Positions 7,840 through 16,993 of a stretch of 27,727 nucleotides of DNA are shown here, one piece after another. Under the pieces are notes generated by a model. The model was not told the origin of the DNA. It worked only from the letters and a program-made list of their open reading frames with translations, and searched no databases. The stretch spans positions 15,158-42,884 of the forward strand of contig BFEA01000565.1 in assembly GCA_003427395.1 (NCBI GenBank), in the 5' to 3' direction. The stretch is from Chara braunii (lineage: Eukaryota; Streptophyta; Charophyceae; Charales; Characeae). A program made the translations under genes and the position numbers. Each line of letters starts with the position of its first letter. Position 1 is the stretch's first letter.

Positions 7840-8727
7840 CTATGCGTTGTCGCTGCAGACTACTGTAACTAGTTGGGCCGCGACCTCTTTCATGGAAGCT
7901 TCTTCCTCGCCTCGGCCTCCTTGAGCTTGCCCGGAGCGACGGGAGGTCGGAGCAGAGGACGAAGCTTTCCGATCCGAGCCTTTTTTTGCCGGACCCAGCC
8001 CGAAGCGATCTTCGAACATTCGTGCCGTAGCGGAGTAGCTATTGCGTCGAACTCTCGAAGGGTCGTCTTCGTCGGATTCTGAGTCCAGGCCCACATCGTA
8101 ATTTTCCTTTCCATACTTAATGGCGTACTGAATTAGCTCCGTCAGGGTATGTTCTATAGGGTTGCATTTCTTGCGGATCTTTTTCCGCAGGCGAGAATCT
8201 GACAATCCTCTGACGAAATCAGTCCGTACCATTTTCTCGTCCACCCCGGAGCGTTCGGCTAAGTATGTAAAACGTTCAGCATATCTAGCGAAGGTCTCCC
8301 GAGGCTGCTGCGTGTATTCCTTTATTAAACGGAGGCATTGACCTGGTGCGATGTGATCAAATCTATCGAGAAATTTCCTCTGGAAGGCTGCCCAATTAGT
8401 GAAGGGGTTATGTCCATACCACTCAAAAGCGGTTCCGGCTAACCTTCCGGGAATTCGTTCTCGGAGCAACTGATCCGACCAGCCCTGGGCTTTCAAGGCA
8501 GCTAGCCAGGTGCGAGGGTCGGTGTCATCTTTGGAAAAAATGGGAACTTCGGAGGGAGGAGGTACAAAATACAGGGGATGATCGACCATCCCCGCTTGGT
8601 TGTCGCCGTCGTTTCCACCCCCAATCTCGGGTTCAACCATCGCGGGAGGCGGACCCCGAGCCCGGCCTCTCGCTCGGTTCGGATTGCTATTCGCAGGCCT
8701 CCGTCGACGGGGAGCCAGCCTACTCAA
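7840..8727 (-). CDS. gag: Gag capsid (retrotransposon gag family)
   Basis: This frame has 295 codons, with its ATG about 90 bases downstream of the primer-binding site. An Arg/Pro-rich start is followed by the conserved retrotransposon Gag core: TWLAALKAQGW, GTAFEWYGHN, NWAAFQRKFLDRF, YTQQPRETFARYAERF and FVRGLSDSRLRKKIRK. Gag forms the virus-like particle in which reverse transcription takes place. The open frame ends with out-of-phase codons (VVCSDNA), and the true continuation is the nucleocapsid in the next phase. Confidence 0.92.
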   Translation of the reverse strand: MSRLAPRRRRPANSNPNRARGRARGPPPAMVEPEIGGGNDGDNQAGMVDHPLYFVPPPSEVPIFSKDDTDPRTWLAALKAQGWSDQLLRERIPGRLAGTAFEWYGHNPFTNWAAFQRKFLDRFDHIAPGQCLRLIKEYTQQPRETFARYAERFTYLAERSGVDEKMVRTDFVRGLSDSRLRKKIRKKCNPIEHTLTELIQYAIKYGKENYDVGLDSESDEDDPSRVRRNSYSATARMFEDRFGLGPAKKGSDRKASSSAPTSRRSGQAQGGRGEEEASMKEVAAQLVTVVCSDNA

Positions 8728-8815
8728 AAAGCGAAAAATCTAATAAAAAAATCAAAAAGAAAAACTTTAAAACAGGGTAATCGTCCTAGGAAAACCTCGG
8801 AGCCGAAACGAATCA

Positions 8816-8827
8816 GCTCTGATACCA
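8816..8827 (-). promoter_or_regulatory. Primer-binding site for initiator tRNA-Met
   Basis: The minus strand reads TGGTATCAGAGC, the common plant LTR-element site complementary to the 3' end of initiator tRNA-Met, 12 of 12 bases. It lies just upstream of gag, where minus-strand DNA synthesis would begin. The bases on its 5' side (GTGAGGT) do not show the usual CA at an LTR end, so the exact LTR edge is uncertain by a few bases. Confidence 0.85.
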
Positions 8828-9559
8828 ACCTCACGCCCCCTCGCGGCTTCCTGTACGGGGTCGCCGATCAGAGTTCTTGGAGGGGCGTGGCCGAGGATTT
8901 TTGGCCGTAAGGGTTGAGTCTCCCGGACGGAACGGGAGGCCCTCGTTTCGTGCCAGAGGTTTTCCCCGGGGTCGAACCGTCGTCGCAAGATCCCGTGGGG
9001 GTCGGATCGCTCCGAAACGATAAAATCAGAAGGGTTTCCGCGAAAACGAACTGCCGTCGTGCATCAGGACGGGAAAAGGCATCAAGGGGAAAGGGTCATG
9101 GCGGCGGAAGACAAAACTTCGGTCGTCAGGGGTTTGGGGGATGGGTGGTGGGTTCGAAGCCTTCAGGCCTCGTCCTAGGCCTCACGAAGGGGCCGAATCA
9201 TCGGGTCTTTTGCTGTAGAGGTGGTTGGTTCGAGGCTTTCAAGCCTCAGCGTCGGACTCACAGAGTCCGCGCGGAAGGTTCCGGGAGGGTAAAGCGGCGG
9301 GAGGACTCGCCGGCAACCGAATTCGAAATTGCGTGGGCAGCGGCCCCGCACTACAGGAAAGCTCGGGGAAACGTGTCGCTCCCTCGTAACCCAGGACCAG
9401 TCGTCGCCAAGAACACGAGTCCCCCTGGCGACACCAGCGACAATCAAACTGCGGCCGCCACGCGGCGTGAGCGGTCGACCAAGGCAACACAGTCAAACCC
9501 GTATAAGGCAATACTAGAGTCGGGGAATCAAAACGATCGATGAAGACAAACCCGTCCCC

Positions 9560-9567
9560 CCTTATAT
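9560..9567 (-). promoter_or_regulatory. Possible LTR TATA box
   Basis: The minus strand reads GATATAAGGG here, inside the 5' LTR and about 730 bases before its 3' end. Spacing would allow an R-U5 region downstream. There is no direct evidence for a start site, and other weak TATA-like words exist. Confidence 0.25.
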
Positions 9568-10073
9568 CGCAAGCCCGAGGCGGGTCTCGCCAACAAACTT
9601 GCTCCGTTCGCCTCAGCGCGCGCCGTACGTCCGCATCGCAGTAGACGCTGTCGTCATCTGTGATGGGGAAGGTCGGTAGCGGGATGAGACGATCGGAAGT
9701 AGGCGATGAACACGGGCAAGATCCCGCGCTCCCGGTCATCCGAACCAACATCGACTACATGCAACACTCGATGCAACCTTCTCTCTCGGGGTTAGCGCGT
9801 CGGAGGAAGATGGCAAAATTGAAGCTCTCTTCCCTTTGCGGAGGCGTCGACCGCGCACGCGGACGCAGGCGGTTGACGTCACCGGTGCGGGGACGAGAAG
9901 CTCAAAACAAGGGAGGCGGGAGAGAGAGGGAGAGAGCTTACATCGAGAACGCGGGCGGGCACGCGCGAAGGGCCACGGAAGGGAGGGGAACAACGGGATT
10001 AACACACTCGTACTCCTAGGCAGACGGTCCCCCAGTTCAGTTTCCCCATCCCCACCCGGACAAGTACATACAC

Positions 10074-10858
10074 NNNNNNNNNNNNNNNNNNNNNNNNNNN
10101 NNNNNNNNNNNNNNNNNNNNNNNNNNNNNNNNNNNNNNNNNNNNNNNNNNNNNNNNNNNNNNNNNNNNNNNNNNNNNNNNNNNNNNNNNNNNNNNNNNNN
10201 NNNNNNNNNNNNNNNNNNNNNNNNNNNNNNNNNNNNNNNNNNNNNNNNNNNNNNNNNNNNNNNNNNNNNNNNNNNNNNNNNNNNNNNNNNNNNNNNNNNN
10301 NNNNNNNNNNNNNNNNNNNNNNNNNNNNNNNNNNNNNNNNNNNNNNNNNNNNNNNNNNNNNNNNNNNNNNNNNNNNNNNNNNNNNNNNNNNNNNNNNNNN
10401 NNNNNNNNNNNNNNNNNNNNNNNNNNNNNNNNNNNNNNNNNNNNNNNNNNNNNNNNNNNNNNNNNNNNNNNNNNNNNNNNNNNNNNNNNNNNNNNNNNNN
10501 NNNNNNNNNNNNNNNNNNNNNNNNNNNNNNNNNNNNNNNNNNNNNNNNNNNNNNNNNNNNNNNNNNNNNNNNNNNNNNNNNNNNNNNNNNNNNNNNNNNN
10601 NNNNNNNNNNNNNNNNNNNNNNNNNNNNNNNNNNNNNNNNNNNNNNNNNNNNNNNNNNNNNNNNNNNNNNNNNNNNNNNNNNNNNNNNNNNNNNNNNNNN
10701 NNNNNNNNNNNNNNNNNNNNNNNNNNNNNNNNNNNNNNNNNNNNNNNNNNNNNNNNNNNNNNNNNNNNNNNNNNNNNNNNNNNNNNNNNNNNNNNNNNNN
10801 NNNNNNNNNNNNNNNNNNNNNNNNNNNNNNNNNNNNNNNNNNNNNNNNNNNNNNNNNN
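10074..10858. other. Assembly gap (785 N)
   Basis: A run of unknown bases lies inside the 5' LTR. The sequence resuming at 10859 is the same as the first base of the window, so both LTR copies break at the same point. Long open frames spanning the N are artefacts. Confidence 0.99.
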
Positions 10859-11280
10859 CATTGATCCGAGCATCCCAACTACGCGGCCAATCACTTCGCG
10901 GGGATAGGATCGAGCTGGGCGGAGGGGAAGACGAAGAGTCCGGCATGGGGAAACTTTGCGCAGCAAGAAGTGAAGATGGCGCGGGGATGCAAAGCAAGAA
11001 ACGGGGATGCGAGACGCGCGAAGAGATCGGAGTTTGGGCGTGCGCACGCAAAAAATTCAAAAAGTCTCAACCGCCCCCGTTTCTTGGTTTTCATACAGCG
11101 GCCGCTATTCGCCCGTGCGGGAGTTATTAACCAAACAAAATGAAAAAGTCGTTTCAGAAAGAAAACAAAAGCAGAAAGAAAGAAAAACCCCTTTCTGTCT
11201 GTGTCCGTACTTCGGGGCTTCCGTGGGATTTTTCCTCATGGATAGGGGAAGCCGCGCGGTACGGATCTGAGCTTATCACA

Positions 11281-11902
11281 AGCTGCTCGCTACGCGGGCA
11301 GCCCTCATCTCCTCCCAACAAGACTTCCGCGAGCAGCTCTTTCACCTTCCGGAGGATTCTGGTACACTCACGCACCTCAGCCATCACTTGTGCATTATTC
11401 GTGTCGCCCAACTGTTGTAGAGAGAGATTTGCATAGAGCTCCTCCTCCCATCCAACAAACATCCCTCTCCCTCCAGCAAGACTTCCGCTGGCAAATTGTA
11501 GCGTTGTTGAGTGAGCAACTCGTGGAATTCTTCCAGCTGGCATTTGTACATCCTCACAATCGCCAGCTCTCCGTCCATCTCTTTTGGCAACGCAACAGAG
11601 TCTTCTGTATGCGGCTTAGGATGCTCATGGGCAGGAGGGACGCCCTGCAGCCCCATATCCTGAGTGAATACCGCCTCCATCACTGCCATTGTTGTTGTTG
11701 AAATCGTGGTTGATGCTATTGTTGTCGTTGCAATTGTCACTTCTGTTCTCGTTAATCTGACCGCACCATCTCTTAACTCTGTACTTTCATCCCTTGTGCC
11801 GACGTGCTGTCTCCTAGGTTGCCACGTAGCATAGCCATCTACGCCCAGGTAGAACACCGGGCGGACACCAGGATGACCAAGCGTAGTGATAGCAGCAGCC
11901 AC
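11281..11902 (-). pseudogene. Broken gene-like reading frame next to the LTR insertion
   Basis: An open frame (11384-11902, 172 codons) and an overlapping frame (about 11281-11470) look like one coding stretch with a phase change near 11470. The first has a Thr-rich run, then QLEEFHELLTQQRYNLPAEVLL. The second continues EEELYANLSLQQLGDTNNAQ ... RKVKELLAEVLLGGDEG, which looks helical. AEVLL(E/G)-like words occur twice, matching two copies of a short DNA word (AAGACTTCCGC on the plus strand). The frame is cut at 11281 by the LTR. I do not recognise the family. It could be a host gene exon, a processed pseudogene, or part of an older repeat. Confidence 0.35.
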
Positions 11903-12309
11903 CGCTGCCCCAGTTCACGGAGTGCGGCCAGGGCCGTGCCGGCCGGGCCGTGGAGCAGGTTAGCGCCGTTGGCGCGGTCCTCGCCAAAGCCCCTATGGTG
12001 TTGATGGTACCGTCGCTGTTTTGGAACTTCGCAGTGACTCGATCTCCGTGGTGTTGCTTGCAGTTCGTGGAGAGTCCTTTTATTTTCTCTGGGCACGATC
12101 TTTATGAATGTGGTCACAATTCTGCTTGCATGCATGAAGAGGTCCTGAAGAAAAAAATCACTCTCGAATTTTCAGCTATAACACCTAGCCGAGTTGGTTA
12201 TAGGGACACTCCTGGGCGGTCCACACTAAGGTAGGACAGAGGGGGTGGGGGTGAGCCAGGGTAATGGATCACAGGAAAGGTGGAGGGGGGGTCTTGTGAG
12301 GAGGTTGCC
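11903..12309. other. Unassigned sequence
   Basis: I see no supported gene. Several short frames on the minus strand (e.g. 11839-12135) have mixed composition and no recognisable motif. They may be an upstream part of the broken frame at 11281-11902. Confidence 0.4.
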
Positions 12310-12332
12310 AAAAAAAAAAAAAAAAAAAAAAA
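12310..12332. repeat. Poly(A) run (23 A)
   Basis: Twenty-three consecutive A lie 41 bases left of a 23-base T run. It could be the tail of a plus-strand retrocopy, or a fold-back partner of the T run. Ambiguous bases nearby (12364-12368, 12399-12405) show the assembler had trouble here. Confidence 0.6.
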
Positions 12333-12373
12333 GAAGGATACAATCGTCGTAGTTTAAATTTGTNNAANTCAGA

Positions 12374-12396
12374 TTTTTTTTTTTTTTTTTTTTTTA
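12374..12396 (-). repeat. LINE poly(A) tail (T run on plus strand)
   Basis: Twenty-three T on the plus strand equal a poly(A) tail at the 3' end of the minus-strand LINE. It sits about 540 bases beyond the ORF2 stop. Confidence 0.75.
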
Positions 12397-12938
12397 ANNA
12401 AANNNCCAATTCATTAAAACGGTATAATAAAACCACATATAACTGAGGCCGGGGACCTCACAATTCAACCCGGAGTTATCCTGGTACCCTCAGCCAGTTT
12501 CGCTTGTCTGTCAGCCCAACCTGACACAAAAGGACTGTAAAATCAACCAAAACAACAAATTACTTAGCCTATCGACTCTCAGCGGACGACCACTCTAACA
12601 ACCCCGGTGGCCCTCATTGGTTCTAATCCGAACCTTCGGCCTCCAATTCCAACCAAAGCTGTTGTGGGCTCACTGAGTAACCAAGTGACACCCTGCTTTG
12701 AAACTAACCAACCAGCCCACTAATTACCCATATCTACTACTCCTATCATTCATTCTCCCATCAATACAGACAGCAACAAAGAAAGTCACCAAACGACAAA
12801 AGCCACCCTAAGTGCATTATCCTTATTCGGAGCGGAGCCACTTGGAAAGAACCAACTTCCCTTCCAGCGTAACTGCTGCAAGTCTGCTTTTTTTCCCCCA
12901 CGAGCGAAGGAACCACAACTGCGCCCGGTCCCTGTTCT
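12397..12938 (-). other. LINE 3' UTR
   Basis: This is the stretch between the ORF2 stop (TGA at 12939-12941) and the poly(A) tail. No coding sequence is visible, and the composition is unremarkable. Confidence 0.6.
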
Positions 12939-13472
12939 TCAAAGAACTTTCTTCCTCCAGTCCACTATTATCATATGACGAACAGTGGTTTTCATGCCCC
13001 CTTTCAGCATAGGGTCCGTAAAGTACTTCCAGTTAAACAGTACCGAATTTTGCTCCTTCCAAATCCACCACAAAGCTGCGGCACGAATAAACACTGCCAC
13101 ATATCCCCACCCCTTGTTATAGGACAGTGAGGGGGGTAAGATGCCTGTTACAGTCCATTCCACTTCCCACCCCACTTCCGCCGGACCCCCCATCTCCTTC
13201 CAGTGGTAGGCCCACCAATTCCAAATTCGAAATGAGAGGGGGCAAGTTCCCCATAAGTGAGTAATGTCTTCCACCCCTCGGTGACACCTCACACATTGTA
13301 CCTCCACGTTCATACCTCGCAGAAAAAGTGTCTCTGAATCCAAAGGAGCTCTGTGTGTGACCAGCCACAGGACCGATGAACATTTCGAGCTTGGGAGTCT
13401 TTGGCAGATCTTCCACATCTCTCGGTAGTACGCGACTGACAGCACCATTCCGGTTGAAGACTGTGGGTACTA
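12939..13472 (-). CDS. LINE ORF2 C-terminus with zf-RVT
   Basis: This is the end of ORF2. It begins after an in-frame TAG at 13470-13472 and continues the phase of 13470-13910. The zf-RVT-type pattern is CVRCHRGVEDITHLWGTC (C-x2-C ... H-x4-C). Aromatic residues typical of the plant L1 tail follow (WNWWAYHWKEM ... ALWWIWKEQNSVLFN), and the frame ends WRKKVL-stop at 12939. The zf-RVT region lies at the C-terminus of many plant LINE and reverse-transcriptase-derived proteins and is thought to bind nucleic acid. Confidence 0.85.
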
Positions 13473-13910
13473 AGCTGTCCGGATTTTAATAGTAGAACTG
13501 CCCAGTTTGCATTGGAGGCACATCCCCAACTCTGAGGAGTATTGATTAAACTCTTTCTTTCTAGCCTCCGCACGCCAACCATGCAGACCAAGATCTACCT
13601 TCATATTCCGAATTGGGAGCCCATTCAGAAGGAGCACCGGTTGCGACGTCCCTCGTGCCGAGAACTCGAAGAAAACTCGCACCTCTGCCATTTGAGAAAA
13701 CTCTGTCACAGTTCTTTCTTCTCTGTAGACAAGAGAGTCTTTCTGCAGACCATCACACTCCTGCCTCTCCCACACCTCTACCTTGCTATTTCCAATGTGT
13801 TTGAAGGCTTGCTGAGGTACTTGATTGGCTGGTAGAACTGGAACGCACCACTGACCCGTATTGTCGTCTTCAATTAGCAGTACTGAGGACTCAACAAATC
13901 TGACTGACAT
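13470..13910 (-). CDS. LINE ORF2 region between reverse transcriptase and zf-RVT
   Basis: This open segment of 146 codons is in a different phase from the upstream segment and the same phase as the downstream one. Protein-like sequence upstream (13973 to about 13912, reading GNFGKAWIEKGI ... LWDK) joins it after a frameshift near 13910. It ends in TAG at 13470-13472. No catalytic motif is expected here, and its identity rests on position and on continuity with the zf-RVT tail. Confidence 0.7.
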   Translation of the reverse strand: MSVRFVESSVLLIEDDNTGQWCVPVLPANQVPQQAFKHIGNSKVEVWERQECDGLQKDSLVYREERTVTEFSQMAEVRVFFEFSARGTSQPVLLLNGLPIRNMKVDLGLHGWRAEARKKEFNQYSSELGMCLQCKLGSSTIKIRTA

Positions 13911-13972
13911 TTATCCCACAAGTCTTCGATTCTCAGAATCCCTTTCTCTATCCATGCCTTGCCAAAATTGCC

Positions 13973-14689
13973 CTATCTTGGCGAAACTCCAAACCAGGTG
14001 TCATCCACTCTTCTAATCCCCTCGTTCTCAAAGAGTGGTTGCCTCAATACCTCATCTTTCGTTCGTGGTTCCCTCAGTGGTGAGGGCGGAATCGCTTTCC
14101 AGGCTAGCATTACCCCTTTCCAAAATGAAGACTTGACAAATCTCCGCTGAAAGGACGAGATTGTATGGAGAATCCACACGTCCTCTCCCCTACTCAATCC
14201 CCATTCTTTTGCGAAAATATATTCTGCCAGTGCTACCCAGTTCCGACTATCTGTGTCCATGACTGCTTTCACCGGCCATTTACAGAGCAGTATCGTGTTC
14301 TGTCTTTCTGGGTCCAGTAACGACAAGCCTCTCTCTGCTCTCACTGAGGTAAGTTTATCCCATGCCAGTTTGGGCATGTGTCCCTGATCCTTCTTTGCAT
14401 TTGGTTTCCATACATACCTCGAAGCCACCTTCATGATTTGTTTTGCCGGGGTCTTCCCCATGCGTCTTACCGAGCCCGCATACCAAAGCTGTGAAAACAC
14501 TGAAGCATTGAGGATCAGAACTCTACCCATCAATGACAACCCATAAGTAGCCTTCCATTTTTGCAGGCGACAGGAGACACGTTCATGTAAGAGAGTTTCC
14601 TGAGTTTCAGCACAATTCTGAAGGGACACCTGTATTCCCAAAAACCTTTCAGCAGAATTAGGAGGGATCTTCTTCATACCCAACTCCAT
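13973..14689 (-). CDS. LINE ORF2 reverse transcriptase, thumb and connection
   Basis: This open segment of 238 codons has the typical post-palm L1 motifs: RFLGIQVS, LQKWKATYGLSLMGRVLILNAS (the conserved L..W....LS..GR..L motif) and MPKLAWDKLTSVRAERGLSLLD. It begins after a T-run indel at about 14716-14724 and ends in TAG at 13973-13975. Protein-like sequence continues past that stop in the same phase. Confidence 0.88.
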   Translation of the reverse strand: MELGMKKIPPNSAERFLGIQVSLQNCAETQETLLHERVSCRLQKWKATYGLSLMGRVLILNASVFSQLWYAGSVRRMGKTPAKQIMKVASRYVWKPNAKKDQGHMPKLAWDKLTSVRAERGLSLLDPERQNTILLCKWPVKAVMDTDSRNWVALAEYIFAKEWGLSRGEDVWILHTISSFQRRFVKSSFWKGVMLAWKAIPPSPLREPRTKDEVLRQPLFENEGIRRVDDTWFGVSPR

Positions 14690-14733
14690 GCAAATATCAA
14701 AGTCATCAGGTAGGAAAAAAAAACTGATTTTGA

Positions 14734-14961
14734 CTAGTTAACTTGGGCCTCGCTTAGATCACAGTATTCTATTAGAGTGCTCTTAACTGCAGCCAAAGAC
14801 GTTCCAGTATTCCTAGTTACTAGAGTTAAGTCGTCTGCTAGTACGCTTCCCTTGAACTGATTCAAACCTTGCGTACGAAGACCCACAATGTAAGGGTTTT
14901 GTCTCACATTATTGAGCAGGACGTCCATCTGCATAACAAAGAGTAGGGGCGTAATGGGCAC
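14734..14961 (-). CDS. LINE ORF2 reverse transcriptase, palm (LADD motif)
   Basis: This open segment has 75 codons. It follows LRQGCPL at the end of the previous frame with a one-base phase change near 14960 and carries PLLFVMQMDVLL and VLADDLTLVTRN. The LADD tetrad stands in place of the usual FADD/YADD and keeps both catalytic aspartates. It ends in TAG at 14734-14736 in the motif that normally leads to the next block (VN-stop-SKSVFF). Confidence 0.87.
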   Translation of the reverse strand: MPITPLLFVMQMDVLLNNVRQNPYIVGLRTQGLNQFKGSVLADDLTLVTRNTGTSLAAVKSTLIEYCDLSEAQVN

Positions 14962-15497
14962 CCTTGTCTCAGGGAGCGAGTCAGTGGAAAATCCGGAGAA
15001 TTTTTTTCGTTAATCATTACACTTGCTGTGGCGTGGAAATATAGTGCTTTTACCCACATACAGTAATTAGGCCCTATTCCCATATGTCTCATAATGGTGA
15101 GGACAAAGGCCCAATTAACCCGGTCATAGGCTTTCTTAAGATCCAAAAGCAACACAGCCATATCTAAATTTTCCTCTGCAATAATTGCCATTGACTCAAT
15201 CACTGTTACAATGTTATCCAGTATCGAGTGGCCTCTGACAAAAGCTCCTTGATCCACCCCAACAAGACCAGGCAGATAGTCTGCTAATCTGATAGCTAGA
15301 GTCTTGGCAAGCAACTTGTATACAGTATTTAACAGTGATATAGGTCGCCAATTCCGAATGTTGCTCTTTTCACCTTTCTTGTATAGCAAGGCGATGATCC
15401 TTTTTGTCATGCATGTAGGAAGGGTGGTGCCTATGAGAACTTCGTTATATATCTTCACTAGGTCCGGGCAGAACAAGTCCCAAAAACAGAGAAAAAA
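14904..15497 (-). CDS. LINE ORF2 reverse transcriptase, fingers and domain A
   Basis: The segment starts right after an in-frame TAA (15498-15500) and keeps the phase of the endonuclease segment. Motifs are LIGTTLPTCMTKRIIALLYKKGE, NWRPISLLNTVYKLLAKTLA, VDQGAFVRGHSILDNI, LLLDLKKAYDRVNW (catalytic Asp of domain A) and LRQGCPL (domain B). All are classic L1 reverse-transcriptase blocks. The frame then runs out of phase and ends at 14904. Confidence 0.92.
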   Translation of the reverse strand, partial: FFLCFWDLFCPDLVKIYNEVLIGTTLPTCMTKRIIALLYKKGEKSNIRNWRPISLLNTVYKLLAKTLAIRLADYLPGLVGVDQGAFVRGHSILDNIVTVIESMAIIAEENLDMAVLLLDLKKAYDRVNWAFVLTIMRHMGIGPNYCMWVKALYFHATASVMINEKNSPDFPLTRSLRQGCPLRPYSLLCRWTSCSIM

Positions 15498-16982
15498 TTA
15501 TAGCGGAAGCCCATCTTCGCCCGGGGCCTTACCTTTGGCCATTTGGCTGGCTGAGTGAGTCAGTTCGGTGTCTGTGATTGGTCTATCCAACGCCAGCCTA
15601 CCTTGCGGCGGGAGCCTGGCTGTTGTCAAATCCCAAAAATTTGAAATTTCTGCCAAATTTCTGTCCGACTCATCTATTGGCTTCCTTGAAGTCAAAATAT
15701 CTCGAAAGTAACTAACCGCGTAATCGCAGATCCCTGCAGTCTCCGAGGTAGGTCTGAGGTTAGGATCAAAAAAGTGTGAGAGTTCTTTCATTATCCTGTG
15801 CTGGGGAGACTGGTACTTCACCAAGGCGAAGGTTTCTTTGGTCATAACATCCAATTTTTCCATGCCTTTGATCTTACTCCTTTCCCGCCAGAGTTTATGT
15901 ATGTCTAGCTGGATACCCTCCAATTTACTTAGCCATCTCACCCTCTCCCTTGCCCAGAACAGATCGGATATCGGATGCTGACCCATTGAAGTTTCTGCTT
16001 CTTCTATCTTCACTTTGCATGCTTGCTTCTCCTTGTTCCTGAAACGAGCTTTGATTATAGAGAAGACAGTCAGGGCTTTGGATGTGATCCTTAGTCCTGT
16101 TGTGAGCCACTCCCCTGTTGAGGGAAATTGGTCTCTTGTCTGAGACCTGGCACAATTCTGGTCTTTTACCCATTGTCTCACACCCTCGTCCTTTAAGATT
16201 TCCGTGTTTAATCTAAAAAAAACGCGTTCTCTGTCGATACAAGGACCAAGAGCAAACCAAGCTACGAGTGGGTAGTGATCCGACATCGGTTCCACTTCTA
16301 CCTTCACAGACAACAGACAGTCCCAGGCTGTGGCCCTCACGAATAGCATATCTAATCTCCGCTGATTCCTCCTGATTGTCTCCCCCCTTCTAAAGGCAGG
16401 ATGCCAGGTAAAACCGTGCTCATCTGGGTGAGTAACTCTGTACATATCGACCAATCCCTGTTTTTCTAACAAGGCCATTAATATTTTCGCGGCTGTCCTT
16501 ATCGGTCTGACATCGAGGGTATCTGACCCCGAGTTGAGGACCGCATTCCAATCCCCCACCAGGATCAGATTGTCAACGTCTGGGATTGAATCCCCCAGAT
16601 CAGCAAGGAATCGCAGACGCTCCTGTTTGTCAGATGGGGCGTACACACACATAATGGTCCAATATTCTTCAGCAATGGTCCCTTTAATCCATACCCATCT
16701 GCCCCAGTTATCAAAGCACTCATCAATCCACTCGAAGTCAAGGTCCCGATGGATCGGAATCGCTGTACCTCCTTTTGTTCCATCAGCCGGTGCCCAAAGT
16801 TGGGGACCATACCACCATCGGCCCAAATCTGTGATTTTCGCAGAGTTTAGTTTCGTTTCTTGCAGACACACTATTTGGGCTCTTTGACTGTGGATCCAAG
16901 ATTTGAGTCGGCGCCGCTTCTCCCTCCCATTCGAATCCCCCAACCCCCTGACATTCCATGATGCCACCGTGACGTGGTTCAT
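15498..16982 (-). CDS. LINE ORF2 N-terminus: AP endonuclease
   Basis: This frame has 494 codons. The ATG at 16982 lies 11 bases after the ORF1 stop. Endonuclease blocks are intact: ASWNVRGLG (Asn), VCLQETK (Glu), GGTAIPIHRD, VYAPSDKQER, LILVGDWNAV (Asp/Asn) and MSDHYPLVAW (Asp-His). This enzyme nicks target DNA to prime reverse transcription. A ~220-residue linker leads toward the reverse transcriptase (GKAPGEDGLPL), where a TAA at 15498-15500 breaks the frame. The lack of stops over 494 codons suggests a fairly recent copy. Confidence 0.95.
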   Translation of the reverse strand: MNHVTVASWNVRGLGDSNGREKRRRLKSWIHSQRAQIVCLQETKLNSAKITDLGRWWYGPQLWAPADGTKGGTAIPIHRDLDFEWIDECFDNWGRWVWIKGTIAEEYWTIMCVYAPSDKQERLRFLADLGDSIPDVDNLILVGDWNAVLNSGSDTLDVRPIRTAAKILMALLEKQGLVDMYRVTHPDEHGFTWHPAFRRGETIRRNQRRLDMLFVRATAWDCLLSVKVEVEPMSDHYPLVAWFALGPCIDRERVFFRLNTEILKDEGVRQWVKDQNCARSQTRDQFPSTGEWLTTGLRITSKALTVFSIIKARFRNKEKQACKVKIEEAETSMGQHPISDLFWARERVRWLSKLEGIQLDIHKLWRERSKIKGMEKLDVMTKETFALVKYQSPQHRIMKELSHFFDPNLRPTSETAGICDYAVSYFRDILTSRKPIDESDRNLAEISNFWDLTTARLPPQGRLALDRPITDTELTHSASQMAKGKAPGEDGLPL

Positions 16983-16993
16983 TGAGCCGGAGT

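Larger units (their letters stand above)
1..11280 (-). mobile_element. Ty3/gypsy LTR retrotransposon with extra 3' gene, decayed
   Basis: The order on the minus strand is LTR, tRNA-Met primer-binding site, gag, CCHC knuckle, protease, reverse transcriptase, RNase H, integrase, extra reading frames, LTR. Reverse transcriptase before integrase defines the Ty3/gypsy (Metaviridae) order. The same 422-base segment lies at both ends (1-422 and 10859-11280), in the same orientation. The left LTR runs off the window and the right LTR contains a run of N, so full length and target-site duplication cannot be read. Open segments lie in different frames or are separated by in-frame stops, so this copy is not expected to make a full Gag-Pol. 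No chromodomain follows the integrase. Confidence 0.9.
8828..11280 (-). repeat. 5' LTR (interrupted by assembly gap)
   Basis: The LTR starts at 11280 on the minus strand (TGTGATAAG) and should end next to the primer-binding site at about 8828. That gives roughly 2.4 kb if the 785 N are true to size. Only 10859-11280 can be compared with the other LTR. I see no convincing coding sequence in 8828-10073. It holds an imperfect direct repeat (about 9145-9177 and 9219-9250). Confidence 0.65.

Noticed and set aside
9145-9250. GGTTCGAAGCC and GGTTCGAGGCT, similar to a tRNA/SINE B box
   Set aside because: I found no A box at proper distance and no tRNA fold. The words are part of an imperfect direct repeat in the LTR.
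9736-11060. Long open frames crossing the N run on both strands
   Set aside because: They exist only because N bases cannot create stops. The real sequence on either side is LTR.
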